A stretch of DNA of 64,000 nucleotides, from the NCBI RefSeq assembly GCF_958979055.1, contig NC_084890.1:1488001-1552000 (forward strand). Direction: 5' to 3'. Numbering within the stretch: the stretch's first letter is position 1; the number at the start of each line of letters is the position of its first letter. Made by a program: the position numbers and the translations under genes. Origin of the DNA: Alnus glutinosa (taxonomy: Eukaryota > Streptophyta > Magnoliopsida > Fagales > Betulaceae). Positions 22,252 to 37,722 of this stretch are shown in pieces. Below the pieces are notes generated by a model. That model worked only from the letters and a program-made list of their open reading frames with translations, was not told the DNA's origin and made no database searches.

Positions 22252-22998
22252 GAATCCGGCTTGTGTACTGTAGTTAAAACTATAGCACACATGCCGTTAA
22301 AAAATTGAAGGGCTTAGATTTAACTAAATAGTTGAAGGGTTCATATCTGATTCAGAATTTTCATGAAGCTCTTTTTTCATCCATCACTTTATTCTCGTTT
22401 TTTTTCCTCTGTAAAACCTCTCTCTCTTCCATCCATATTTTCCTCGCCAGTAAAGCCCAGCCAAACAAACTAAGCAAAAAAAGATTGGATTTTGCAAAAG
22501 AATCACGATATGGTTATGGGATTTTGTAGAAAAACGGGCTTAAAAGCCCAATTGGGTATTAGTTCAATTCAGTTAATGTTTTTTCTGGTGCGTGTTCTTG
22601 CTCTGTTCCTAGTTTTCCATTTATCTTCGAGCTATTCTCTCATTATTTTTAACTTCCCAAGAGCGATTTTTATTTTATTTTTTTTGCATCGAGATCATTG
22701 CCATTCTTAGTCGTAATCTTGTCAACTTGCTCAAATGGCAAGGCCATGGCATTATCTTATGCAAAAGCTCTTACACTTGCTACTGTTTATGTCATTCTTG
22801 TCAAATCTTTGAATGAAGATAAGGGATGCTCTCTCTTGAGTTCTGATGGATGAGAGAGAGAGAGAGAGAAAGTGATGGATGGAAGAGAGCTTGATGAATT
22901 AAAACAATGGGACAGATCTGAGCCCTTAAATTATTTAGTTAAATCTAAGCCCTCCAAGTTTTTTATAGCAAGTGAACTACAGCACACAAGCCGAATCT
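22252..22998. mobile_element. MULE-like foldback element C, about 100-bp terminal arms
   Basis: Left arm starts GAATCCGGCTTGTGTACTGT; right arm ends ACAGCACACAAGCCGAATC. The arms also share GGGCTTAGATTTAACTAAAT and pair over about 100 bases. Flanking 9-mers AAAGTGGAT (22243-22251) and AAAGTGAAT (22999-23007) match at 8 of 9, as for Mutator-type insertion. Open frames at 22332-22710 inside it have no recognisable product. Confidence 0.75.
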
Positions 22999-23071
22999 AA
23001 AGTGAATAACTCAAAGCCTTCACATTTAGTTCAGCAAATATCTAACTAAAAGAACACATATTTTTTTTTTT

Positions 23072-24067
23072 GGTTAAATACTTTATTGGTACTTGAGTTT
23101 TACGTATTTTTAAATTTAGTACCTCAATTTTGTTTTGTATCATAGGTGGTACCTGAATTAGGGGTTAAAACCCATTTGGTACCTCTGTTAGATTTTTCGT
23201 CCAAATTTGAACGTCTCGCCACGTGTCAACCGCTGAGGTTGACATGTGGCACTATATAAAAAATAAAAAATAAAAATATTTAAAAAACAATTAAAAAAAA
23301 ATTGAAAAAATAAATAAATAAAAAGAAGAGGGGTGGCTCAGCCACCCCCCTTGGCCACCATGGGGTGGCAAAAAGAAAAAAGAAAAAGAAGAGGGGCGGC
23401 TCCCCTTGGCCACCATGGGGGTGGCCGATGACCCCCTTGGCCGGTCTGGGGTGGCCGAACCACCCCCCACATGGCAGAAAATATATATATATATGCAAAC
23501 CCTCAATTTTTTTTTTTGAAGGGTTTTGACCTTTGGGGGTAGCTGAACCACCCCCTAGGGCCACGGGCCTGCTTCGGCCACCCTTAGACCGACCGGCATG
23601 GGGGTGGCCGAACCACCCCCGTGGCCCTAGGGGGTGGTTCAACCACTCCAAGGGCAAGCCCTTAAATTTTTATGGTTTTTGGTCATTGGGGGTCAATGGC
23701 CAAAACCCATAATTTATTTATTTATTTATTTTATTTATTATTTTTTTTTTCTACCATTGGGTGGCCAAACCACCCCAGACAGGCTAAGAAGGTGGCTGAG
23801 CCACCCTTCTTATTTTTTCTTTTCTTTTCTTTTTTTTTTTTAAAAAAAATTATTTTAAAAAAATTTTTATTTTTATTTTTTATATAGTGCCACATGTCAA
23901 CCTCAGCGGTTGACATGTGGCGAGGCGTTAAAATTTGAATGGAAAATCTAACAGAGGTACCAAATGTGTTTTTACCCCTAATTCAGGTACCACCTATGAT
24001 ACAAAACAAAACTGAGGTACTAAATTTAAAAATACGTAAAACTCAGGTACCAATAGGATATTTAACC
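23072..24067. mobile_element. Foldback/MULE-like element D with GGTGGCC-rich core
   Basis: Terminal GGTTAAATACTTTATTGGTA is mirrored by TACCAATAGGATATTTAACC. The arms are about 190 bp and contain GACATGTGGCAC against GTGCCACATGTC. Runs of 9 or more T flank both ends, compatible with a 9-bp duplication. The core (23330-23820) is a mosaic of GGTGGCCGAACCACCCC-like palindromic words. All open frames in it are artefacts of that repeat. Relative of the element at 47085-48005. Confidence 0.8.
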
Positions 24068-24541
24068 TTTTTTTTAATTACTCACTTTTTTAAAGTACAT
24101 ATATCCTGCTCAATATTTTAGCTATCAACTTTCACTATTCCATTAAAAATATTCTTTATTTATTTATTTTAACTATTCCCAAATATGAGAGATAATCATA
24201 TTGATTTTTTTTTTTTATTAATTTAACTTATGCATTGCTGAGTTATACTGCTCAACAAATTTGCTAAGCATGATAGTAACTAGTTAAATCCTTAGCTATC
24301 TTAGCATCGGATGTGAGGATTTTTTTGGTATTTTTGCTACAGGGCTAGTGAAAATATATTTTTTAAAAAACTATTTTGGCTAGCTCAATGTGAGTGCTCT
24401 AAAATAAATAATGAAATATAAGTACTTTGAAAACGATAATAATAATAATTATTATTTTTATTTTTATTTTTTTAAAAAGAGACGATTCTTTAGCTAAAAT
24501 TTGCAATACCGAATGGATCCAAATCCAATTTTGTTCACTTA
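24068..24541. other. Intergenic AT-rich DNA
   Basis: Nothing recognisable. It ends at the TTA target site (24539-24541) of the Harbinger element. Confidence 0.5.
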
Positions 24542-26537
24542 GAGCATCAGTATCGAAATGGCTATTTCAAATGTTTCACCAAATAATAGAGAAATATCTC
24601 AAAATCCCTCTTGTATCGAGCTCTTCATAGTTTCTCCAAAACAATACTTGTCAGAAACTCTCTCCAAATCTGTCGCCAATCTATTCTCACGCCATTCATT
24701 TTATATCATTTTATTCCATTTCTCCCGCTTCTTTCACTTTCCTCCCGCCTTCCACTTTCTGTGCATTTCTCTTTGGCACTGTGCGATTTCTTTACTGAGA
24801 ATGCAATTTCTTCTTCGGTGCTGTGCAATTTCAACGGAGACTCGAGCTTGCCCCTTCATCGGAGGTTCCTCATCGCACGTTCCAGCTCCGTCGTTGCTTC
24901 GGTACTGCTCTCTCTCTCTCTCTCTCTCCCTCTCTCTCTTTGTTGCTTGGGTGCTTGGGGTTTTGTTCAAAGGGGTATGGGGTTTTCTTTTTATCCCCAT
25001 TTGCAGCTTGATTCATTTAATTTTTGGATTTGATATGTTTTAAAATCTCTGGGGTTTGACAATCTAGAGCCATCATTGTTTGTGTCTTATGAGTTTGTTG
25101 ATGTTTCTTTGTATGGGTTTCTTAGATTAAGTTTTATTCGTTTGCTTTGAGTTGCCTCTGCTTTAAGTTTTATTTCCTGAATCTGAAATTTCAGCACATA
25201 TACATTTCCTGTTAAAATATTGAGTGCCCATATCTAACTGAGACTTTTTTAACTCAATCTGTGTCATTTGAGTCTCACAACACAGCAAGTCATTTTTGTT
25301 ATGCACGAAGCTCTTAGGCAAACTAAGAAAACCCAAATATTAGAGAGAGAGAGAGAGAGAGAGAGAGAACAGTTTGGGTATTGAAAGATGTTTTAAAATT
25401 GAAAGGGAGTTTTGGGTCTGACGAGTGAGATGATAATAGCTTGGGTGGTGGAGTGGTTGAGTGATAGCATTTCCAAGAGAAAATGGTGCTAGATTCTCCG
25501 CTTGTAATGAATTTAAAACTGGGTTTTGTTTGATAGTAGAAATTGAGTTCAACAAATTGATAGTCTCCCTGTCTGTGATGTTGTTGGTTGTTGTCGAAGC
25601 AGCGGATTGTCAAGGCTCTGTTCATACCATTTCAACCATAACATGAGTATAGTAATCCACAAGCAAAACCCACTTGTATAATATGATCCCTGTTTTTTAG
25701 ATGTATTTGGTTGGTATTATCCTCTTCGTTGATGGGTCAACATCCATTTCCTATCATCTCCTAATACCATGCCCCGCCACTGATTCATTTCCATTAATAG
25801 AAAATTTGTTTGTCCCTCTACACTTGAGTTGCAGTTTTCATGGCAAACTGATTTCATTTTTGTTTCTTGTTAAGCTCTTAAATTCCTGCATTTGTTGTGG
25901 TTTTGCTTGTTTAGCTCATTAGAAAACTTTTGACTAATCTTCTAACTTGCATCCTCATTTATTTTACTAGCTTGTATTAATAATAATAAAAGGCACAGAA
26001 AGACTTTTGCTGATCACTTTGACTGCCTCTTGTTACGGGGACACTTGCTGATTTTGTATTTTACTTTGTCAGTTGTGCCTTGAAAGTCCTATTATTGGAC
26101 TGAACGAGAATCACTTTCTTTGTGATTCGGGGTGTTGTTTCTTGTTCTGGCGAGTTTTTCGTTTGATAAGCATTACTTGGATTTCTTTTGTTGCTGCTCG
26201 CCTACTCGGTTTATGGTTGTTACATTGTTACTGAGTTGATGTATAATGTTATATGGCTAGGAGTTGTTTGAAGAGTTAGAAGTACTTATCCATATAATGT
26301 TTTGGCTGTTATTTGTGGTATTTGAAGTCTATGTGTTCCAGCTTTGTAATATATTATTGAACAACGGCTCAGACTTTTCTATGCATATGGGTGGGAGTCC
26401 TTTCCATAAATGGTTAACTGAGCTGGTCTCTTTCAAATTTATCCGTCAATATATGTATTTTCTGCTTGGATATAATGTTTTAACTAAATTTTGGTGTATG
26501 GTTTGGATTAGGGGGCCAATTAGTGATTGATTCATAA

Positions 26538-27618
26538 ACTCCTCAATCTGGTTATTACACCAATCTTATAACTGAAGATGATCTTGGGTTTGAAAGCACA
26601 AATGAAATTAGTGAACAGCAACAGGCTTCGCCCGAAGTTGAGGTTGAACCTATTATTAAGAAATCGTGCCGGGGTAGCAACTTCACCATTATCGATGACA
26701 ATTTGCTTGTGGAGGCGTGGCTTTATGTTTCCATGGATGCCGTTCAAGGAAATCAACAAAAACATAAGATTTATTGGAAAAGAATTTGTAACTACTTTAA
26801 CGAGCACAAGACACATGGAGCCAACCGTAATCAGACATCTCTAATGAATCGATGGTCAACGATTCAACTTGCAGTAAATAAGTTTTGTGGCTTCTTAGCC
26901 CAAATTGAAAAGAGGTTACAAAGTGGCTTGACTGAGCAAGACAAGGTACGTTCTAATTATAGTCTTGAGTGTGTTAAGTAGTTGATACGTTGTGCACTTA
27001 TGACACATATACTGACACATTATCATGTTTGGGGTGCCTATTGAAGAGATTCTAATTATGTTGTATTTGCTAATAAATTTCAGATTGGCCAGGCAAGACT
27101 AATGTATTTAGATATTCAAAAATCACCATTTCACTTTGAACATGCTTGGCTTATTTTGAGATTTCATCCAAAATGGGCGGCTCATATGGACAATGTAAAA
27201 CTGAAGAAAAAACCAGCTGTGATAAATCTAGGTGATGAGGAAGCTTCTCCCAAAGGTTTTGAAGATATCGAGCGACCATTAGGCCGAAAAGCCGAAAAGG
27301 AGAAACGGAAGAGCAAAGAAAAATCAAATCCAAGTGTTATTGCGATACTAAGTGACATGAATGAAGACAAGAAGAAGAAAATAAAATTGTTGGAGGAAGC
27401 GCGTGAGCAAAACAAAGCGATGTTTATTCTTAAGTAAGAAGAAGTGCGCCTTAAAAGAGGATGAATTGCGTCTTAGAGAAAAAACGCTTCGGTTCGAAGA
27501 AGAGAGAGAGATAAAAGAATTTATGTTAATGGATACAAGTCACTTGGATGAAGATGGCCAAGAGTATGTTCGCCGACGCAAAAAGGCAATCCTTGAAGGT
27601 CAAATTCACAATTCTTGA
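26538..27618 (+). pseudogene. Harbinger Myb/SANT-like accessory protein, broken
   Basis: Two exons, 26538-26945 and 27084-27618 (donor AAG/GTACGT, acceptor TTTCAG/ATTGG). The first carries an acidic leader and the Myb/SANT-like trihelix core (LLVEAWLYVSMDAVQGNQQK, then FYW-type aromatic spacing through RSLMNRW-like SLMNRWSTIQ). The second has a NAM-associated-type C-terminus with a Lys/Glu-rich coiled coil. In PIF/Harbinger elements this partner protein binds element ends and brings the transposase. Defects: the expected ATG reads ATT and a TAA replaces a codon just after it (26535-26537), and the frame shifts near 27433 (KAMFILK stop; the frame resumes as KKCALKEDELRLRE). These proteins are often mis-annotated as GST T3-like. 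Confidence 0.8.
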
Positions 27619-28149
27619 AGGTTGTAATGGCCCATGCTTTTAGTGTAAGTACCACGTGAAGTTATGTCCTATTTTGCTAGACTAGGACTTTTGATCAAGA
27701 TTGTTTGAAAGTTATTAGTACTTTATTATTTAACTAGGATTATGCTTTAAGATGAATATCCATGATTAATCTGGACAAGTTTTTGATAATATATATCCTC
27801 ATATAATTTAAATGATATTGGTAAAATATTTTGAAATTTGTTTTCACCAGCCATTTCATCAACAAAGCAGGTATTTTATTCCAAATTTATGTCTTTTCAA
27901 GTAGCTGAATAGCTTATTTTCAACTACTTGTAGGGTGTGTTATTTTCATTTCATTCCCCTTCCTTCCATGTCGTGCTCTATATTCTTGGTTGATAACAAC
28001 TAACAGCACAGCAAAATAAAACAGAGGAAATCAAAACTTGGTAAAATCATTTCACTAGAATAAATGATGGCATAATGAAATCATCGTACTTAGTATCTGA
28101 GTTGTCCAACATCTACTTACACATGGGCATGGCATTGTTGCTATTACTT

Positions 28150-28550
28150 TTTTTAAGTAATACTATATGCAAGCATCCTAAGTGCGGATGTAATTTTCTA
28201 AATGGAAGTAAATCCAAGCTTTTGGGAACCATCTCTTCTTTGGACAAAATACGGATCATGGGCTTCAACCGCAAATTGAATACGGCAAAAAAATCACGAC
28301 TCATTCGAAATCTCCTTCGAAAATATTTGTGAGGATATATTGGTGGTTCAGCAAAATAGTCACGAAAAAGATCTGCCCCGACTTGTAAGCGATCGCGCCG
28401 GATGAATGTGCGACGTTTTTTAGAACGACCATGTGATGCTGATATTTCTTCTTTCATTGCAAGATTTGCAATTATCTCTAACTCTTCATCAGAGTCTGAC
28501 TCCATAAGAATCATTTTGTAAAAAGAAGAACGAGCCATAACAAGAAAACA
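28150..28550 (-). pseudogene. PIF/Harbinger transposase, N-terminal fragment
   Basis: The minus-strand frame reads MARSSFYKMILMESDSDEEL, then RDRLQVGADLFRDYFAEPP and YPHKYFRRRFRMSRDFF, the usual start of plant Harbinger transposases. Around 28270 the frame shifts and continues as VEAHDPYFVQRRDG, LGFTSI (stop) KITSALRMLAYSIT (stop). All DDE nuclease residues lie beyond this point and are missing, so this is an internal-deletion derivative. It diverges from the Myb-like ORF, as in autonomous relatives. Confidence 0.85.
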
Positions 28551-28796
28551 AAGATTGAGACTCAATGTGAGTTTTGCTGAGTTCTTCAGGAGAGTTGAGT
28601 TGAAGAACACTCTGAGTTTTGGTGAGTTTAATTTGTTGTGTTTAAAATCAAGACTTCGACTGGTTTTGTCTGATATATTTGTCTTGTCTCATTTATTATC
28701 AATAAATTTCTCTTTGATCTTGTTTTGCTCCGCAGGTTGTTGAAGAATTTACATTTACTGGTTGATGGTTTAATTGAAGTGGCATGGTTGGTAATT

Positions 28797-28896
28797 GGCA
28801 TGTTTGGCTTTAAACATTAATGTTGAGTGGCAAAAACAAAAAAAAACAATGTTGGGCGTTGGCATGTTTGGCTTTAAACATTAATGTTGTGTGGCA

Positions 28897-28929
<33 letters not shown>

Positions 28930-29140
28930 TGCTGGACGTTGGCATGTTTGACTCTAAACATTAATGTTGAGCGGCAAAATAATAATAATAATAATAACAA
29001 CAAAATAAAGCAATGCTGAACGTTGATGGTTTAATTAAAGTGGGTGGATGGTTTAATGAAAGTGGTGTGGTGGTAGTTGGTTTCAATTTAAACATTAATG
29101 TTGAGTGGCCAAAAAAAAAAAAAAAATGCTGGACGTTTAA
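28797..29140. repeat. Minisatellite inside the Harbinger element, 4 units
   Basis: Each unit carries TTTAAACATTAATGTTGAGTG (or TCTAAACATT) followed by a GGC, an A- or T-rich spacer of variable length and AATGCTGGACGTTGGCATG. Units start at about 28797, 28860, 28935 and 29035. Length differences come mainly from the homopolymer spacers. Confidence 0.75.
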
Positions 29141-29366
29141 TGAAGAGAGTTGGCTAGTTGGTAGTGCAATTTTGATGTTCATGAAAGTAGTTAGTTAAAG
29201 TAGTTATTCTCAAAACCAATAAAAAAACAATATATAGTTAAAATAGAGAAATATTTGAAGAGTTTGATGTAAGAGCTACTTTAAAAGTAATTGATAAAAT
29301 AAGAAAAGTAGATTGTTTGGCTTAAATTTGGAGAAAAATTTGAAGAGCTTGATAATAATGCTCTTA

Positions 29367-30103
29367 CAACGCAGAACTTGAGAAAGCTGAAAAAGAAGCA
29401 AGAAGGGATTGACGTGAAAAAATTAAAAAAAAATAATAATTAAGTAGTAGTAAAAAGTAATTGATGCTATATAAAATAAAAAAGAAATTATATAGAAAAG
29501 TGAATAAAATTTGTATTGTAATGAGTTTTTTGTTTTTAAAGGGTAATAAAAAATTGTTGATGTAATATAAAAAGTAAAAAAAATTAAAATGTTTTGAAGT
29601 TAATGTCTTTTTTTGAGAGAAATGAAATAAGAGAAGGGGAGGGGAGGGGAGGTTGCCAAACCGGCGTAATCTCCTAACTTCACGTTGTTCCTGGAAATTA
29701 GATGGACTCAGAGATTTACCGACTTAGACCAAATCACATTAAACAAATTCCTCAGCAGCGGAGCTATTCTGGAAAAAAAAATACCCAAAAATCCAATGAT
29801 CTACTTCAAGACCAAACTAGAACAGGAAATTATCATTTGCTTAGAATGACGCATCAGGAGAGACAGAGAGAGAGAGAGACGTTATGCCGTACAATGTGTT
29901 TCTTATGGTACATTATTAAAAGACATATTCATCAAACAGTTTTAACTATACCTTAAGCACAGTAAATTAACATTAAGGAGCATAGACAAAACAAAAACAA
30001 AGACAAAAACATCGATTATATTCCAGCTCCAGTGAATCCAAATCGAGTTGAGGTCATGAGATCTCACTGGACGTGCTTTCATCACAAAAAAACGACATTG
30101 TCC
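29367..30103. other. Intergenic, with 3' UTR of fumarylacetoacetase
   Basis: No gene. The last 100-400 bases are the likely 3' UTR of the minus-strand gene ending at 30104. A GGGGAGGGGAGGGGAGG run lies at 29636-29652. The 84-aa open frame at 29702 shows no homology that I recognise. Confidence 0.5.
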
Positions 30104-34939
<4,836 letters not shown>

Positions 34940-35918
34940 GGTTGGTTGGTTGGTTGGTTCGAAACGGCGTCGTAGAGCGAAGTTTAAGCTCCGACGAGGA
35001 GAGTAACAGAGTGGAAGAAGGAAGAGCTACAGCGTGGAATTTGGAGAAGAAGATAGGGGTGTATATTTGTACCGTTTCAGAGGGTCATTATCTTTTTGTT
35101 TCGTAAATTTTTTAATATGAGTTTTAGTTTTGTTTTAGAGTAGAGTAATGCTGAAAAGTATATCCTCTCTCTTTTTTCTTTTTTTCTTTTTGAAAAGATA
35201 TCCTCTCTCAACTAACTTTTAATCATTTTTTTTTATTTAAAAATAAAAAATAAAAAAATAGTAACGCTAGAATTCAATATTCTAAACGGGGTTATGAATT
35301 TGGTGTGGTTGTTGAACTTGTTGCAATAGCGGCCCCTAATCACGTTTAAGGTAGATGGCCACCAATCATTCAAGCGGGGGAATGGGGGATATGCTATGCT
35401 GATTCCCATGTTCAATCTCATGGCCATAGGAGATGTCAAATGAATATGCAAATTATTATTATTTTTTTCCAACAAAGTAACTATCTTTTTTTTCTCTCCC
35501 TCTTTCTTTTACGCTCTCTTTCCCGCACAATAATGGGTTAAGAAACAATAAAATAAAACATTAAAAATAATACTTAAAAAATATAAAAATGAAATAAATA
35601 GCTTGTAGATTTTATATTAAAAAGTTAATAGCTAAAATATAAAAAATGTGCATTTTGCCAGATATACACTATCTCCAAAGATGGTTAAGAGTCTCTACTT
35701 AAAGCATTTGAATCATCTTTAGTTTCCATAAATCCGCGTCTCAAAATGCACTAACTGGATCCCCTCTAGTTTATTTAAACCGGAGATGATCCTTGTCTAT
35801 CTTTAAGAGAGCAACCGACCATCCAATGAGAAAAGACTTCAGAGACTCAAAATTCTCTCTAACGACATCGCTGAATCACTACTAATATAGCTTAAGAGAG
35901 TCGCTCAAACTATCCTAA
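34940..35918. other. Promoter side of fumarylacetoacetase and intergenic DNA
   Basis: The first about 150 bases upstream of the ATG (plus side) include a GGTTGGTTGGTTGGTTGG run at 34941-34958 in the likely 5' UTR. The rest is AT-rich. The 80-aa minus-strand frame at 35233-35475 is not recognisable. Confidence 0.45.
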
Positions 35919-36813
35919 GAGCATTCTTAATGGGCTCTTTATATTTTACTTTATTCTAAAATTTGACAAAAAAACATTATATAACTGACTCTTTAGCCAA
36001 TGTTATATTTAACATTTGTCAAAATTCATTATTAAATGTAAAGATCCCAAAAAGTAAACTTTATTTTTTTTTTAATATTATTTCCTCCTTATGCATGGCT
36101 ACGGTTTGAATTGAAGTTGTAGTTGGGCTGAAAAATAAAATTATGATAGTTAGTTTCACTAATAAAAAAATAATATTTTGTTAAAATAGATAAATATTTA
36201 AAGAGTTTGATATTTATGCTCTTTTTGTTTGACGCAAAATGTTTTTCATCGTAAAATATTTTCAACAAAATCATTTTTCAGAAAAAAATGATTTGTTTGA
36301 AAATATTTTACGGCATTTGGCTCGTACGAAAAAATTACCAACGACGTAAAATGGAATCCAACAATTGTCGCTAGAGTCCGGCCATAGTCGCCAGATTCTG
36401 GCCTATTTTGCTGAATTCCGACCGCAGTGGTTGGATTTCATAGATGGTTATCGGAATCCGGCCAGTGCCGTCGGATTCCAACAATCGGATACTAAAATTC
36501 GGGATCTTTGGCAGTAGAGCTGAGTTACCAACAAACTCTAGTGCCCGATGATGACAGATTCCTATAAACGTGTGTATAAAAATGAAGAGTTTAAATCCAA
36601 AAAAATTAAAGAGGCTTTATGGTCAAACTGAAAATAATTTTCGTTAACTATTATTTTCATCACCACCAAACACCGAAAAATGCAAAAAACATTTTCAAAA
36701 AAATATTTTACGCTGAAACAAATAGAGCATTAGTAAATTTGAAAAGTGGTTAGCGTAGTAGTTTTTTAGAGTTAAATTTAAAAAAAGGTTGAAGAGCTTA
36801 TTGCGAAGGGCTC
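35919..36813. mobile_element. Harbinger-related MITE, interrupted by a second element
   Basis: Left end GAGCATTCTTAATGGGCTC and right end GAAGAGCTTATTGCGAAGGGCTC are inverted, flanked by TAA (35916-35918) and CAA (36814-36816), a decayed 3-bp duplication. Internal words AAATATTTAAAGAGTTTGAT and TTGAAGAGCTT match the right subterminal region of the 4.8-kb Harbinger element (29246-29350), so they are related. The element at 36216-36730 is inserted in it. Confidence 0.6.
36216..36730. mobile_element. ATGCTC/GTAAAAT-type element nested in a Harbinger MITE
   Basis: Left ATGCTCTTTTTGTTTGACGC and right (complement) ATGCTCTATTTGTTTCAGCG are inverted over about 26 bases, then GTAAAAT(G) words follow. 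The core has GGAATCCGGCCA-like words, as in the copy at 10311-10945. Confidence 0.65.
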
Positions 36814-37722
36814 CAAGGGCAGGATTAGCATACATAATAGTAATTTCCTTATGAATGGGTATCAATAAGAATAGAAGATTTCAATCATTTTTTTTTAAAA
36901 AAAATAAAAAAAAATTGGGTTTGAAAAAAATAAAAAATAAAAAATAAAAAATAAAATGAAATTTTCTAAAAACATGTTTTGTTTTTCTAAAAATAATCAT
37001 TCATCTCATTATTTAAATAAATAATTATTCTTTTAAATAAGAGAATAGTCATTCAAATGTGAATGATTATTCCAAAAAATATGTGAAAGAACAACCAAAC
37101 AATTAAAATAATCATTTTATTTTAGTGGTCTATTTCATATACAAAACGAGTTAACCATTTTTAAGGGTGGCTGAATCAACATTTAATTTATTTATTTTTT
37201 AAATAAATTTTTATTTAAAAATAAAATTATAATTTTGTAAAAAATTTGTACACGAAAAGATATTTGATAGTTTAAGATATTCTACCGAGTATCGTATCAA
37301 TAGATTGTATAAAACTACAAATCCCGTGCATTACTGCATTAACTAATTAGTAATTTAGCCTACTTATTATTATACTTCGCTCTTCGCTCCCGCACATTTT
37401 CTTCTCCATCCACCGAAACCAGAAGCTCTCTCTAAGACTTTAACCGAATCGAATCATATACCTAAAACGACTCTCACTAATCGAAAGCAATTAAAACTTG
37501 TAATCCATAATTACAACCCTCGTTGAGCTCTCTTCTCAATCAAGCTGAAGGTAATTAAGTTTTATTAATTAAAATATCGCATGCTAGGTTATTGATCATC
37601 CACTCACGCTCCTCTTTTTTGAAACCCTAGTGGTCTTAGTTTTGTGATATTCTCTGAATTTCTGTTTTTTTCCCTGGAAAATTTTCATTGTTGTTGTTGT
37701 TGCCGATTTTGAAGGAGGGAGG
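36814..37722 (+). promoter_or_regulatory. Intergenic, with promoter and 5' UTR of the TFIIF alpha gene
   Basis: AT-rich to about 37370. The C/T-rich stretch from about 37380 to 37550, followed by AAGGTAATTAAG (possible leader-intron donor at about 37550) and acceptor-like sequence near 37710, is the probable 5' UTR with an intron. No separate gene. Confidence 0.4.

Larger units (their letters stand above)
24542..29363 (+). mobile_element. PIF/Harbinger DNA transposon, 4.8 kb, inactive
   Basis: Left terminus GAGCATCAGTATC and right terminus GATAATAATGCTC are inverted repeats matching at 11 of 13 positions, flanked by TTA on both sides (24539-24541 and 29364-29366), the standard PIF/Harbinger duplication. 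Inside are the two expected genes in divergent layout: a Myb/SANT-like protein on plus (26538-27618) and a transposase remnant on minus (about 28150-28550). Both are broken, so it cannot move itself. Leader-like C/T-rich sequence with a (CT)n array lies at 24900-24940, a GA array at about 25343-25368, and a decayed minisatellite at 28797-29140. Confidence 0.88.

Noticed and set aside
23280-23887. Several frames rich in Gly, Pro, Trp and Phe
   Set aside because: All come from the GGTGGCC-type palindromic core and T-rich edges of element D.
26264-26530. 88-aa plus-strand frame inside the Harbinger element
   Set aside because: Hydrophobic, AT-driven frame in the non-coding left part of the element; it has no Harbinger motif.
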